A stretch of DNA of 64,000 nucleotides from an uncultured Spartobacteria bacterium (lineage in GTDB: Bacteria; Verrucomicrobiota; Verrucomicrobiia; Chthoniobacterales; JAATET01), in assembly GCA_937901895.1 (NCBI GenBank), contig CALGTD010000022.1, positions 5,888 to 69,887 of the forward strand, in the 5' to 3' direction. Shown here in pieces: positions 18,020 through 26,620 of this stretch. The notes beneath the pieces are model-generated. The model had not been told where the DNA came from. It ran no database searches and saw only the letters and a program-made list of their open reading frames with translations. Within the stretch, counting starts at the first letter, position 1. Each line of letters opens with the position of its first letter. The translations under genes were made by a program, and so were the position numbers.

Positions 18020-19918
18020 ATGCCCGGCCGCATCGTCCCCCGGAACATTGCGGATCTCTTCCGCGAAGCGGCGGCCCGTTACGGGGATCTACCGGCATTC
18101 GGGTCGCGGCAGAAGGGCGGCGGCTTTGTTTTCACGAGCTTCCGCGAGCTTTATGAACGCGGATTGAATCTCGCAACCGGTCTGATCGACCTCGGCGTCC
18201 AAGCCCGCGATCATGTCGGACTTCTCGCCGACAACCGCCTGGAATGGATCGTCGCTGATTGCGCCGTGCAGATCTGCGGCGCTGCGGATGTGCCGCGCGG
18301 CACGGACATCACCGAGGGGGAGGTCCGATACATCCTCGAGCATTCCGATTCGCGCCTCACATTCGTCGAAAACGCCGGTGTGTTGCAGAAGCTCTCGGCC
18401 AGCGGCGCAAGCTGCCGCGCGATCGTGATGAGCGCCGCCTATGACGGCGATGCTCTGCGCATGGTGGATGTGGAGGCCCGCGGACGCGAGCTTCGCGCGC
18501 AGGGCGATCGCCGGGCTGAGGAAAGGATGGAGGCCATCCGGCCGGAGGATCGATTCACACTCATCTACACCTCGGGCACGACCGGCACCCCGAAGGGGGT
18601 CCAGCTCACGCACGCGAACATGGTCTCGCAGGTCCGGAATCTGCCGTTCGACCTGCTTCCCGGCGAACGCGCCCTTTCCCTGCTGCCGGTCTGGCACAGC
18701 TACGAGCGCGTGTTCGAGATGCTCGCGATCAGCTCCGGCGTGACGACGTATTACACGAGCATCCGCCACGTCGGCGACGACCTCAAATCCGTGAAGCCGA
18801 CGATCATGTGCTCGGCCCCGCGGCTTTGGGAGAGCCTTTACCTGAAAATTTTCGCCAACGTCGAGAAGGCCCCGCCGTTGCGACGGAAGCTCTTCGAACT
18901 TGCCTACACGAGCGCGGTTCGCGTCCATCGAGCCCGGCGCTTTTTCATGGGCCAGCAGCTCGACACCACCGGACGCGGTCCGGCGGAGTCTGCCGGGCTC
19001 CTGCTCCGTCACATTGGAAATCTCCTGGTTTTCACGATTCCGTATCTGGTCCTCGACGGCGTGGTCCTCAAGAAACTGCGCGACGTCGTTGGCGGCGAGT
19101 TTCGAGGCACCATCAGCGGAGGTGGCGCGCTTCAGCCGCACGTGGACGAGTTTTTCAACTTCATCGGCATTCCCGTTCTGGAGGGCTACGGCCTCACCGA
19201 GACCTCGCCGGTGCTGGCGGTGCGGACCTGGGACAATCTGGTGATCGGCACGGTCGGACCGGTTTATCCAGGGACCGAGATCCGTATCGTCGACCTGAAC
19301 ACCGGGGAGATTCTTTTCCCGAATCCTTCGCGACCCGGCGGAGGTCGCGGCCTGCGTGGGGAAATTCACGCCAAAGGTCCGCAGATCATGGCCGGCTACT
19401 ACAAGGATCCGGAGGGCACCGCGCGCATCCTCTCCGATGGCTGGCTGAACACCGGTGATATCGGCATGGTGACCTTCAACGACTGCCTGAAGATTCTCGG
19501 CCGCTCGAAGGACACGATCGTCCTGCTCAGCGGCGAGAACGTCGAGCCGGTCCCGATCGAGCACCGGCTCACCGAGTCGCCACTCATCGACCAGTGCATG
19601 GTCGTAGGCCAGGACCAGAAGTTTCTGTCCGCGCTCATTGTTCCGAATCTGGACGCCTTCCGGGCCGCCGGTGCGAATGTCGCCGACGCCACCGAAATTG
19701 CCTCGCATCCAGAGGCCTCCCGTTTGCTCGACTCCGAGATCCGCCGGCTCGTCAGCGCGGAGTCGGGGTTCAAGCCCTTCGAGCGTATCGGCGGTTGGGA
19801 GATCATTCCGAAGCCCTTCGAGATCGGCGAGGAACTCACCGCCACTCTGAAGCTCCGCCGCCACGTGGTGACCGACCACTACGCGGAAAAGATTCGCGCC
19901 ATCTACGCAAAAGGCTGA
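18020..19918 (+). CDS. long-chain fatty acid--CoA ligase (AMP-forming)
   Basis: This 632-residue member of the AMP-binding superfamily has the P-loop LIYTSGTTGTPKGVQLTHAN, the EGYGLTETSP acyl-adenylate block and DGWLNTGDIG followed by LKILGRSKDTIVLLSGENVE. It is of the FadD15-like long type found in many bacteria. It activates fatty acids to acyl-CoA by way of acyl-AMP. The start is 5 bases after infA, so it is the third gene of a tight operon with the LuxC-type reductase. Confidence 0.92.
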   Translation: MPGRIVPRNIADLFREAAARYGDLPAFGSRQKGGGFVFTSFRELYERGLNLATGLIDLGVQARDHVGLLADNRLEWIVADCAVQICGAADVPRGTDITEGEVRYILEHSDSRLTFVENAGVLQKLSASGASCRAIVMSAAYDGDALRMVDVEARGRELRAQGDRRAEERMEAIRPEDRFTLIYTSGTTGTPKGVQLTHANMVSQVRNLPFDLLPGERALSLLPVWHSYERVFEMLAISSGVTTYYTSIRHVGDDLKSVKPTIMCSAPRLWESLYLKIFANVEKAPPLRRKLFELAYTSAVRVHRARRFFMGQQLDTTGRGPAESAGLLLRHIGNLLVFTIPYLVLDGVVLKKLRDVVGGEFRGTISGGGALQPHVDEFFNFIGIPVLEGYGLTETSPVLAVRTWDNLVIGTVGPVYPGTEIRIVDLNTGEILFPNPSRPGGGRGLRGEIHAKGPQIMAGYYKDPEGTARILSDGWLNTGDIGMVTFNDCLKILGRSKDTIVLLSGENVEPVPIEHRLTESPLIDQCMVVGQDQKFLSALIVPNLDAFRAAGANVADATEIASHPEASRLLDSEIRRLVSAESGFKPFERIGGWEIIPKPFEIGEELTATLKLRRHVVTDHYAEKIRAIYAKG

Positions 19919-20309
19919 TTCCGGATCGCTCCGGTGCAGATCCGCGACACAAAAGGTCGCTTTTGCAGGATCGAGTTCCGGCAGGTCGATGATCCCAATC
20001 TTCGGGTCGAGCGCGTTCATGAGGACCCTCTCCCGTTGCGGTAACGGGTGTGGATTGACGGAAGCATCCCGGATGATCGGCTGTGTTGGACGAAGGGCGA
20101 CCACGGTATTGCTCTCAATTTCATGTAACGCAAATCGGAGGAAACCACGCACACCGCAAGGCTTTCCGGGCGCCGGCGGTGGGCTCCGATTTCCCTGTTG
20201 CCAAGTTTCCGCGGCTCGGGAAATATTCAGGGCTTGGCCCGGATCAAGTCTGCCCAGCGGAAAGAGACGGTGCCCATTCCTTAACAACCGCTCAACCGCC
20301 ATCCATCGC
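19919..20309. other. 391-base gap upstream of pdhA
   Basis: No protein start with coding character was found on either strand, although frames stay open because of the high GC content. The gap contains a small REP-like hairpin (listed separately), and its distal part presumably holds the promoter of the pyruvate dehydrogenase operon. I could not identify convincing -35/-10 boxes or an operator. Confidence 0.5.
20032..20048. repeat. REP-like short palindrome
   Basis: CCCGTT (20032-20037), GCGGT loop and AACGGG (20043-20048) form a perfect 6-base stem, preceded by CCCTCT and followed by TG. Similar CCCTCTCCCG...GGG palindromes are scattered between genes in many GC-rich genomes. Only one copy is in this window, so its repeat nature is an inference from that resemblance. 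Confidence 0.3.
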
Positions 20310-21401
20310 ATGTCTCAGATCGCCGCCAAAACCGAAGCCGGGCAGGTGGACTACTCCAAGGACCCGATCAACGCCTCGCTCCCCAGCGAGGAACAGATCC
20401 GGTTGCTGCGTGACATGGTCCGCATCCGCCGCTTCGAGCAAACGGCGCTCAAGTTTTACAACCAGAGCAAGATGGCGGGCTTTCTCCATCTTTACATCGG
20501 GCAGGAGGCTGTCGCCGTCGGCACCGTGTCGCTGATGGGAGACAACGACCATTGCATCACCGCCTACCGGGACCACGGGCACGCGCTTGCCGTCGGCATG
20601 AGCATGAACGAGTGCATGGCCGAGCTCTACGGAAAGGCCACCGGCTGCTCGAAGGGCAAGGGCGGCTCCATGCACTACTTCGCGCCGGACAAGAACTACT
20701 GGGGTGGCCATGGCATCGTCGGCGGCCAGACCCCGCTCGGCCTCGGCCTCGCCTACGGCCTCAAATACAAGGGCATCAAGGGCGCGGCCCTCTGCTTCCT
20801 GGGCGACGGTGCGGTGAACCAGGGTTGCTTTTACGAATCGCTGAACATGGCGGCGCTCTTCGAACTGCCCGTCATCTACATCATCGAAAACAACAAGTAT
20901 TCGATGGGCACGAGTCTCGAGCGCTCGTCGGTGATCGACAAATGCCTCGCCCAGCGTGCGGAGGCCTTCTGCATCGAATGGACGCAGGCCGGCGGCGAGG
21001 ACATCAGCGAGGTTCGCGCCGTGACGCACAAGGCGATCCAGCGGGCGCACGAGACCTCCAAGCCGATGGTGATCGAGTTCGACACCTATCGCTACTACGG
21101 CCATAGCGTCGCCGACTCGAAGCACAAGGGCGGCTACCGCCAGGAGGAGGAAATCGAGCGCTACAAGCGCGAGCACGATCCCATCCAGATTTACAAGAAC
21201 CGCCTCGTTGCGCAGAAGCTCCTCACCGAGGAGCAGTATGAGGCCATCGACGCGGAGGCGAAGAAGGAGGCCCACGACGCTGCGAAGTTCGCCGAGGAGA
21301 GTCCGTTCCCGACCGTGGACGACCTCTTCGACGACGTTTACTTCGAGGTCGACCGCCAGACGGAAGCCGGCCGCACCGGGCGCCACTTCTTCAACGACTA
21401 G
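20310..21401 (+). CDS. pdhA: pyruvate dehydrogenase E1 component, alpha subunit
   Basis: The 363-residue subunit has GFLHLYIGQEAVAVG, AYRDHGHALAVGM, KGKGGSMHYF and the thiamine-diphosphate motif GDGAVNQGCFYESLN. With the beta subunit it decarboxylates pyruvate and transfers the acetyl group to the lipoyl arm of E2. The frame is open far upstream, but homology starts near the ATG at 20310 (MSQIAAKTEAGQVDY). pdhB follows after 22 bases. Confidence 0.95.
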   Translation: MSQIAAKTEAGQVDYSKDPINASLPSEEQIRLLRDMVRIRRFEQTALKFYNQSKMAGFLHLYIGQEAVAVGTVSLMGDNDHCITAYRDHGHALAVGMSMNECMAELYGKATGCSKGKGGSMHYFAPDKNYWGGHGIVGGQTPLGLGLAYGLKYKGIKGAALCFLGDGAVNQGCFYESLNMAALFELPVIYIIENNKYSMGTSLERSSVIDKCLAQRAEAFCIEWTQAGGEDISEVRAVTHKAIQRAHETSKPMVIEFDTYRYYGHSVADSKHKGGYRQEEEIERYKREHDPIQIYKNRLVAQKLLTEEQYEAIDAEAKKEAHDAAKFAEESPFPTVDDLFDDVYFEVDRQTEAGRTGRHFFND

Positions 21402-21423
21402 ACTTCAGCCATTTCCGACGAAC

Positions 21424-22398
21424 ATGCCTTTGATTGAATACCGCGACGCGCTGAACCAGGCCTTTGCCGAGGAGATCGAGCGGGACCCCAACGTCGTCCT
21501 CATCGGCGAGGAGGTCGCCCAATACGACGGCGCCTACAAGGTGACGCGCGGCCTTTGGAAGAAGTTCGGTGACAAGCGCGTGGTGGATACGCCGATCAGT
21601 GAAGCGGCGTTCATCGGGATGGGCATTGGAGCCTCGATGCTCGGCCTGCGTCCCGTGATGGAGCTCATGTTCTGGAGCTTCGCGACCGTCGCCTACGACC
21701 AGATCGTCAACAATGCCGGCCAGATCCGCTACATGAGCGGCGGCCTCATCAACTGCCCGATCGTGATCCGGGGTCCCGCGAACGGCGGCACCGGCGTCGG
21801 CGCCACACACTCGCACACGCCTGAGAACTGGCTGGCAGCGATTCCCGGCCTGAAGGTCGTCTGCGCCGCCACCGCCTACGATGCGAAGGGCCTTATGAAG
21901 ACCGCGATTCGTGACAACGATCCGGTGATGTTCATGGAGAGCACCCTGCTCTACGGCGAGAAATGGGAGGTGCCGGAGGAGGAATACCTCATCCCGCTCG
22001 GCGTCGCCGATGTGAAGCGCGAAGGCACGGACATCAGCTTCATCGGCCATGGCCGCGCGATTCTCACCGCACTCAAGGCCGCCGAGGTGCTCGAAACGGA
22101 GCACAACATCAGCGCCGAGGTGGTCGACATCCGCTCGATCCGTCCGCTCGATGAGGAGGCGATTCTCAATTCCGTCCGCAAGACGCACCGCGTCGTGCTC
22201 GTCGACGAGAACAAGCCTTTCTGCGGCGTCTCCGCGCAGATCGCCTCGATCATTCAGGAAAAATGCTTTGACGACCTCGACGCCCCCGTCGGTCGCGTGT
22301 GCACCCTCGACGCTCCGGCGATCTACAGCCCGCCCGTCGAGAGACTCCAGCTCCCGACCGTCGAGCGCATCCTCGCCAAGGCGCTCTCGATCCTCTAA
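21424..22398 (+). CDS. pdhB: pyruvate dehydrogenase E1 component, beta subunit
   Basis: The 324-residue subunit starts MPLIEYRDALNQAFAEEIER and has IGEEVAQYDGAYKVTRGL, DTPISEAAFIGMGIGASM and DIRSIRPLDEEAI, all typical of E1-beta. It completes the thiamine-diphosphate site at the interface with PdhA. The usual length is about 325 aa. It lies in the middle of a three-gene pdhABC operon. Confidence 0.95.
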   Translation: MPLIEYRDALNQAFAEEIERDPNVVLIGEEVAQYDGAYKVTRGLWKKFGDKRVVDTPISEAAFIGMGIGASMLGLRPVMELMFWSFATVAYDQIVNNAGQIRYMSGGLINCPIVIRGPANGGTGVGATHSHTPENWLAAIPGLKVVCAATAYDAKGLMKTAIRDNDPVMFMESTLLYGEKWEVPEEEYLIPLGVADVKREGTDISFIGHGRAILTALKAAEVLETEHNISAEVVDIRSIRPLDEEAILNSVRKTHRVVLVDENKPFCGVSAQIASIIQEKCFDDLDAPVGRVCTLDAPAIYSPPVERLQLPTVERILAKALSIL

Positions 22399-22454
22399 CG
22401 TTCGCGTTTTTCCGGCGACACGCCGACCACTAGACACTCAGACTTCCCATCCCC

Positions 22455-23702
22455 ATGCCGACCATCACGATGCCCAAATTGAGCGACACCATGACCGAGG
22501 GCACCCTCGTTCGATGGCTCAAGAAAGTTGGCGACAAGGTCGAGATGGGCGACGCGCTCGCTGAAATCGAAACCGACAAGGCGACGATGGAGATGGAGGC
22601 GTTCGATGACGGCATCCTGAAGGAGATTTACGTTCAGGAAGGTGGCAAGGCCGCCATCGGCGCGAAGATTGCCCTCATTCTCGGCGAGGGAGAGACCGAA
22701 GACGCTCCGAAGGAAAAGAAACCGGCTCCGGCGACGGACAAGGCCCAGGGCAAAGAGGACAAGAAAAAGAGCGCCCCTGAGGCCGCGAAAGCCGCCCCGG
22801 CGTCCGGGGGCAAACCCGCTCCGGTGTCGAACGACCGGGTCAAGGCTTCGCCGCTCGCGAAGAAGATTGCCGCCGAGCGCGGCGTGGATCTCCAGGGCGT
22901 TCAAGGCACCGGCCCCGGCGGCCGGATCGTTGCGAAGGACGTTCCCGCGGCCGGCTCGGCTTCGAAGGCCTTAGCTCCGGCGCCCATCAAGCTGGAAAAC
23001 ACCGGCGGCGAAGAAAAACGCGTCGAGCTCTCCGGCATGCGTCGGGTCATTGCCGAGCGCCTTCTCGCCAGCAAGACGCAGATTCCGCATTTCTATCTTT
23101 CCGTCGAGGTCGATGCCGGGCCGCTCATGCGGTTGCGCAAGGAGGTCAATACGGCCAACGAAGCCGCCGGCCAGCCAAAGGTCACGGTCAACGATTTCGT
23201 CCTGCTCGCCGTTGCACGCGCCGCCCAGCAGTGCCCGAAGGTCAATGCAGCATGGGGTGGCGATCACGTGATGGAATACGGCAGCGTGAACATCTCCGTC
23301 GCCGTCGCCGTCGATGACGGCCTTGTCACCCCGGTCATTCGCAATGCGCAGGAACTTTCGCTCAAGGAAATCAGCGCTGCGGTGAAGGACCTTGCCGGCC
23401 GCTCCCGCAACAAGAAGCTCAAGCCCGAAGAATATGCCGGCGGCACGATCACCGTCTCGAATCTCGGCGCCTATGGCGTCGAGCAGTTCTATGCGATCGT
23501 GAATCCGCCGCAGGCCGCGATCCTCGCCGTGGGCGCAATCGTGAAAAAGCCTGTCGTCAACGCAAAGGGCGAGATCGTTGTCGGCGAGCGGATGACCATC
23601 TCCCTCAGTGGAGACCACCGCGTCGTTGACGGTGCGGTCGGAGCCGAATATCTCGCCGCGCTGCGCAAGCTCATCGAGAATCCGGCGCTCATGTTGTTTT
23701 AA
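22455..23702 (+). CDS. pdhC: dihydrolipoamide acetyltransferase (E2) of pyruvate dehydrogenase
   Basis: In this 415-residue protein the domains run in order. First comes one lipoyl domain (residues 1-78) with the lipoylated lysine in ETDKATMEME. A charged Lys/Ala/Pro linker follows (about 80-130), then an E1/E3-binding domain (ASPLAKKIAAERGVDLQGV, GPGGRIVAKDV). Last is the catalytic domain, ending SGDHRVVDGAVGAEYLAALR with the active-site His and Asp. It transfers acetyl to CoA. The E3 dihydrolipoamide dehydrogenase gene is not in the window. Confidence 0.95.
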   Translation: MPTITMPKLSDTMTEGTLVRWLKKVGDKVEMGDALAEIETDKATMEMEAFDDGILKEIYVQEGGKAAIGAKIALILGEGETEDAPKEKKPAPATDKAQGKEDKKKSAPEAAKAAPASGGKPAPVSNDRVKASPLAKKIAAERGVDLQGVQGTGPGGRIVAKDVPAAGSASKALAPAPIKLENTGGEEKRVELSGMRRVIAERLLASKTQIPHFYLSVEVDAGPLMRLRKEVNTANEAAGQPKVTVNDFVLLAVARAAQQCPKVNAAWGGDHVMEYGSVNISVAVAVDDGLVTPVIRNAQELSLKEISAAVKDLAGRSRNKKLKPEEYAGGTITVSNLGAYGVEQFYAIVNPPQAAILAVGAIVKKPVVNAKGEIVVGERMTISLSGDHRVVDGAVGAEYLAALRKLIENPALMLF

Positions 23703-23774
23703 GGCGGCGCGAGCGCCCGCCGGTCTCCCGTAGTCTGCCGATGCCGGTCGTGTCCTGAACGCGGCCGGCGAAGA

Positions 23775-23788
23775 CCCATTGCAATGGG
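23775..23788. promoter_or_regulatory. perfect 14-base palindrome between pdhC and the Fur-family gene
   Basis: CCCATTGCAATGGG is a perfect palindrome, followed by GCCTCTTTGCC. It could be the stem of a weak terminator for pdhABC or an operator for the downstream regulator. The two arms of 6 bases with a 2-base centre favour protein binding over a stable RNA hairpin. Confidence 0.35.
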
Positions 23789-23800
23789 GCCTCTTTGCCT

Positions 23801-23831
23801 GAGAACCGTTCTCGTTTTAGAATGATTCTTG
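23801..23831. promoter_or_regulatory. two Fur/PerR-like palindromes before the Fur-family gene
   Basis: GAGAACCGTTCTC (23801-23813) is a perfect 6-1-6 palindrome. TTAGAATGATTCTTG (23817-23831), centred on 23824, has a perfect 5-1-5 core AGAATGATTCT and resembles the 7-1-7 PerR box TTATAATNATTATAA. The centres are 17 bases apart. Their location just upstream of the Fur-family gene and the sufCBD genes suggests autoregulation and control of the SUF operon. Confidence 0.55.
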
Positions 23832-23846
23832 ATCTTGTTCGCGGAT

Positions 23847-24287
23847 ATGGCAGGTTGGAGGAACGTGAAGAACAACCACGATCATTACGACGCGACCATC
23901 CGCGGCGGCGCCTTGCGTGACACGCCGCAACGACGGCACGTCTACGATCTGCTCCTCGGAAACCGCGATCATCCGACGGCGACCGAGGTCTTCATGCGCG
24001 CGAAGAAGGCGATGCCGAGCATTTCGCTCGCGACCGTTTACAACAGCCTCGAGGCCCTGGTGGCCTGCGGGCTCGTGAAGCAGGTCCACATCGACCGTGA
24101 ACCCACGCGGTTTTGCCCGAACCTGGAGGAGCACGGGCATTTCGTCTGCGAAAAGTGCGGCAGGGTGTTCGACATCGAGATCTCCCAGGGCCCGGCCACG
24201 CGCTGGAAACTGCCCAAGGGGTTCACCGTCACCCACCATGAAATCTCGCTGCGCGGAACATGCGCGGATTGCACCAAGAATTCCTGA
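23847..24287 (+). CDS. Fur/PerR-family metalloregulator preceding sufCBD
   Basis: The protein has 146 residues from the ATG at 23847. It has an N-terminal winged helix (DTPQRRHVYDLLL, SISLATVYNSLEALVACGLV) and a C-terminal metal domain with the structural zinc pairs CEKC (101, 104) and CADC (139, 142). Aligned without gaps to B. subtilis PerR, the sensing ligands H37, H91, H93 and D104 are kept (H42, H96, H98, D109), but D85 is replaced by Cys90 in TRFCPNLEEHGH. The start is uncertain: TTG 23829 would overlap the palindrome, and GTG 23865 follows a GGAGG. sufC begins 11 bases downstream, so it probably controls the SUF genes. Confidence 0.88.
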   Translation: MAGWRNVKNNHDHYDATIRGGALRDTPQRRHVYDLLLGNRDHPTATEVFMRAKKAMPSISLATVYNSLEALVACGLVKQVHIDREPTRFCPNLEEHGHFVCEKCGRVFDIEISQGPATRWKLPKGFTVTHHEISLRGTCADCTKNS

Positions 24288-24298
24288 TTTATCTACTC

Positions 24299-25057
24299 AT
24301 GAGCCTCGTTATCAAAAATCTCACCGCCAACATCGGCGACCAGCAAATCCTCAAGGGCGTGAACCTCGAAGTGCCCAAGGGCGAAGTCCATGCGATCATG
24401 GGCAAAAACGGCTCGGGCAAGAGCACGCTCGCGAAGATCATGGCCGGCCATCCCGACTACACCGTGACCGGTGGCGAGGTGCTCATGGACGGCGAGAATC
24501 TCTTCGACATGGAGGAACCGGACGAGCGTGCGCGGGCCGGTCTGTTCCTCGCGTTCCAATACCCGATGGAGATTCCCGGCGTGACGATCGCGAACTTCAT
24601 TCGCGCCGCTGTTCAGGCCCGCCTGCCCGAGGGCGAGGAACTCGAGGCCACCGACTACTACGCGAATCTCTACGCCAAGATGGACGCGCTGAAGATCCCC
24701 CGCGCCTTCACCTCACGCTCGGTCAACGAAGGCTTCTCCGGCGGCGAGAAGAAGCGCTGCGAGATTCTTCAAATGGCAATGCTCGAGCCCAAATACGCCG
24801 TGCTCGACGAAACGGATTCCGGCCTCGATATCGACGCGCTGAAGATTGTCTCCGATGGCGTGAATGCCCTGCGTTCGCCCGATCGCGGATTCCTCGTCAT
24901 CACCCACTACCAGCGCCTGCTCAACTACATCGTGCCGGACAAGGTTCACGTGATGGTGGACGGCCGCATTGCGATGACCGGCGACAAGGACCTCGCGCTC
25001 GAGCTCGAAGCCAAGGGCTACGATTGGGTGACCGAGGGAGAGCTCGCCACCGCCTGA
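24299..25057 (+). CDS. sufC: Fe-S cluster assembly ATPase SufC
   Basis: The 252-residue ABC-type ATPase has Walker A GKNGSGKSTLAKIMAGHPDY, the SufC-specific Q-loop region LFLAFQYPMEIPGV, the signature FSGGEKKRCEILQ and Walker B YAVLDETDSGLDID. It powers the SufBCD scaffold that builds Fe-S clusters. I chose the ATG at 24299, since an upstream GTG/ATG would overlap the regulator. It is the first suf gene after the Fur-family regulator. Confidence 0.95.
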   Translation: MSLVIKNLTANIGDQQILKGVNLEVPKGEVHAIMGKNGSGKSTLAKIMAGHPDYTVTGGEVLMDGENLFDMEEPDERARAGLFLAFQYPMEIPGVTIANFIRAAVQARLPEGEELEATDYYANLYAKMDALKIPRAFTSRSVNEGFSGGEKKRCEILQMAMLEPKYAVLDETDSGLDIDALKIVSDGVNALRSPDRGFLVITHYQRLLNYIVPDKVHVMVDGRIAMTGDKDLALELEAKGYDWVTEGELATA

Positions 25058-25128
25058 ATGAAACCCGCCATGAACACGACCGTCAGCCCTTGTGAGGTCC
25101 GTGATTTCGTGGCTAACCCGCACTGAAA

Positions 25129-26550
25129 ATGCCTGCTCTCGAAGAAACCGAAAAGCCCGACCTGAATCTCGATCGCAGCGTCGGCGACTTCAGCTACGAC
25201 GTCCAATATCAATACGATGCCGGCGTCGGCCTTACCGAGGCCACGATCGACTACATCTGCGACGTCAAGAACGACCCGGACTGGATCCGCGAGTTCCGCA
25301 AGGACGGCCTGCGCAAGTTCCTCGAGAAGCCGATGCCCACGCACTGGGCGTCGCACGACCTCGACAACATCGTCTTCGACAACATCCGCTACTACCTCTC
25401 GCAGGGCACGCAGCCGAAGCGCTCCTGGGACGACGTCCCCGAGGAGATGAAACAGACGTTCGAGCGTCTCGGCATCCCGGAGCAGGAGCGCAAGTTCCTC
25501 GCCGGCGTGGAGGCTCAGTTCGACTCGGAGGCCGCGTATTCGAATATCAAGGCCGCGGTCGGCGAGCAGGGCGTCATTTTCGTCGGCTCGACCGAGGGCC
25601 TGCACAAGCACCCGGAGATCTTCCGCAAGTGGTTCGGCAAGGTCATCCCGACCGGTGACAACAAGTTCTCCGCGCTCAACAGCGCCGTGTTCAGCGGCGG
25701 CTCGTTCATCTACGTGCCGCCCGGAGTGAAGGTGAAGCACCCGCTGCAGGCCTACTTCCGCATCAACGCGGAATCGTTTGGCCAGTTCGAGCGCACGCTC
25801 ATCATCGCCGACGAAGGGTCGGAAGTGATGTATATGGAAGGCTGCACCGCGCCGAAGTTCGAAACGTCCACGCTGCACAGCGCGGTGGTCGAGCTCGTTG
25901 CGCTCAAGGGCGCGAAGATCCAATACGTCACGGTCCAGAACTGGTCGCCGAACGTCTTCAACCTCGTCACCAAGCGCGGCCTCGCGCACGAGGAGGCCGA
26001 GATCAAGTGGATCGACTGCAACATCGGCAGCCGTCTCACGATGAAATACCCCGGCGTCATCATGAAAGGCCGCAAGGCCCGCGGTGAGGTGATCTCGATT
26101 GCGCTCGCCAGCGACGGCCAGCATCAGGACACCGGCGCGAAGATGATTCACGCCGCCGACGAGACGACGTCGAACATCGTGTCGAAGTCGATCAGCATCG
26201 GCAGCGGCATCGCGACCTATCGCGGTCTGGTGGACATCCCGCCGCACCGCAAGGGCTGCAAGAACAACACCGAGTGCGACGCGTTGCTCATCAACACGCA
26301 CAGCCGCACGGACACGTATCCGGCCGTGGTCGTGCGCGGAAACCAGAACGCCACGCAGCACGAGGCGAGCGTGAGCAAGGTCAGCGCCGAGCAGATCTTC
26401 TACATGCAGCAGCGCGGCTTGAGCGAAGGCGAGGCGATGAGCCTCGCGGTGAATGGATTCGTCAACGACCTCGTGCGCGAATTCCCGATGGAATACTCGG
26501 TCGAACTCAAGCGCCTCATCGACCTCGAAATGGAAGGAAGCGTCGGCTGA
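25129..26550 (+). CDS. sufB: Fe-S cluster assembly scaffold SufB
   Basis: The 473-residue protein has the SufB signatures FVYPP-like SGGSFIYVPPGVKVKHPLQ, EGSEVMYMEGCTAP and RKGCKNNTECDALLIN. It forms the beta-helix scaffold with SufD on which clusters are assembled. The length matches the family (about 470-495 aa). It is preceded by a 71-base gap after sufC and followed by sufD. Confidence 0.95.
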   Translation: MPALEETEKPDLNLDRSVGDFSYDVQYQYDAGVGLTEATIDYICDVKNDPDWIREFRKDGLRKFLEKPMPTHWASHDLDNIVFDNIRYYLSQGTQPKRSWDDVPEEMKQTFERLGIPEQERKFLAGVEAQFDSEAAYSNIKAAVGEQGVIFVGSTEGLHKHPEIFRKWFGKVIPTGDNKFSALNSAVFSGGSFIYVPPGVKVKHPLQAYFRINAESFGQFERTLIIADEGSEVMYMEGCTAPKFETSTLHSAVVELVALKGAKIQYVTVQNWSPNVFNLVTKRGLAHEEAEIKWIDCNIGSRLTMKYPGVIMKGRKARGEVISIALASDGQHQDTGAKMIHAADETTSNIVSKSISIGSGIATYRGLVDIPPHRKGCKNNTECDALLINTHSRTDTYPAVVVRGNQNATQHEASVSKVSAEQIFYMQQRGLSEGEAMSLAVNGFVNDLVREFPMEYSVELKRLIDLEMEGSVG

Positions 26551-26620
26551 GGAATCCCTCACGGATGAGCCGATTTCCGCAAAGAGCCGGCAGATCCGCG
26601 AACGCAGAAACTTTGAAAGA

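Noticed and set aside
18089..20311. A 740-codon minus-strand open frame across the acyl-CoA ligase and the pdhA leader
   Set aside because: It is antisense to the ligase and shows no domain I recognise. The part in the gap reads as REP-like sequence and shows no protein pattern.
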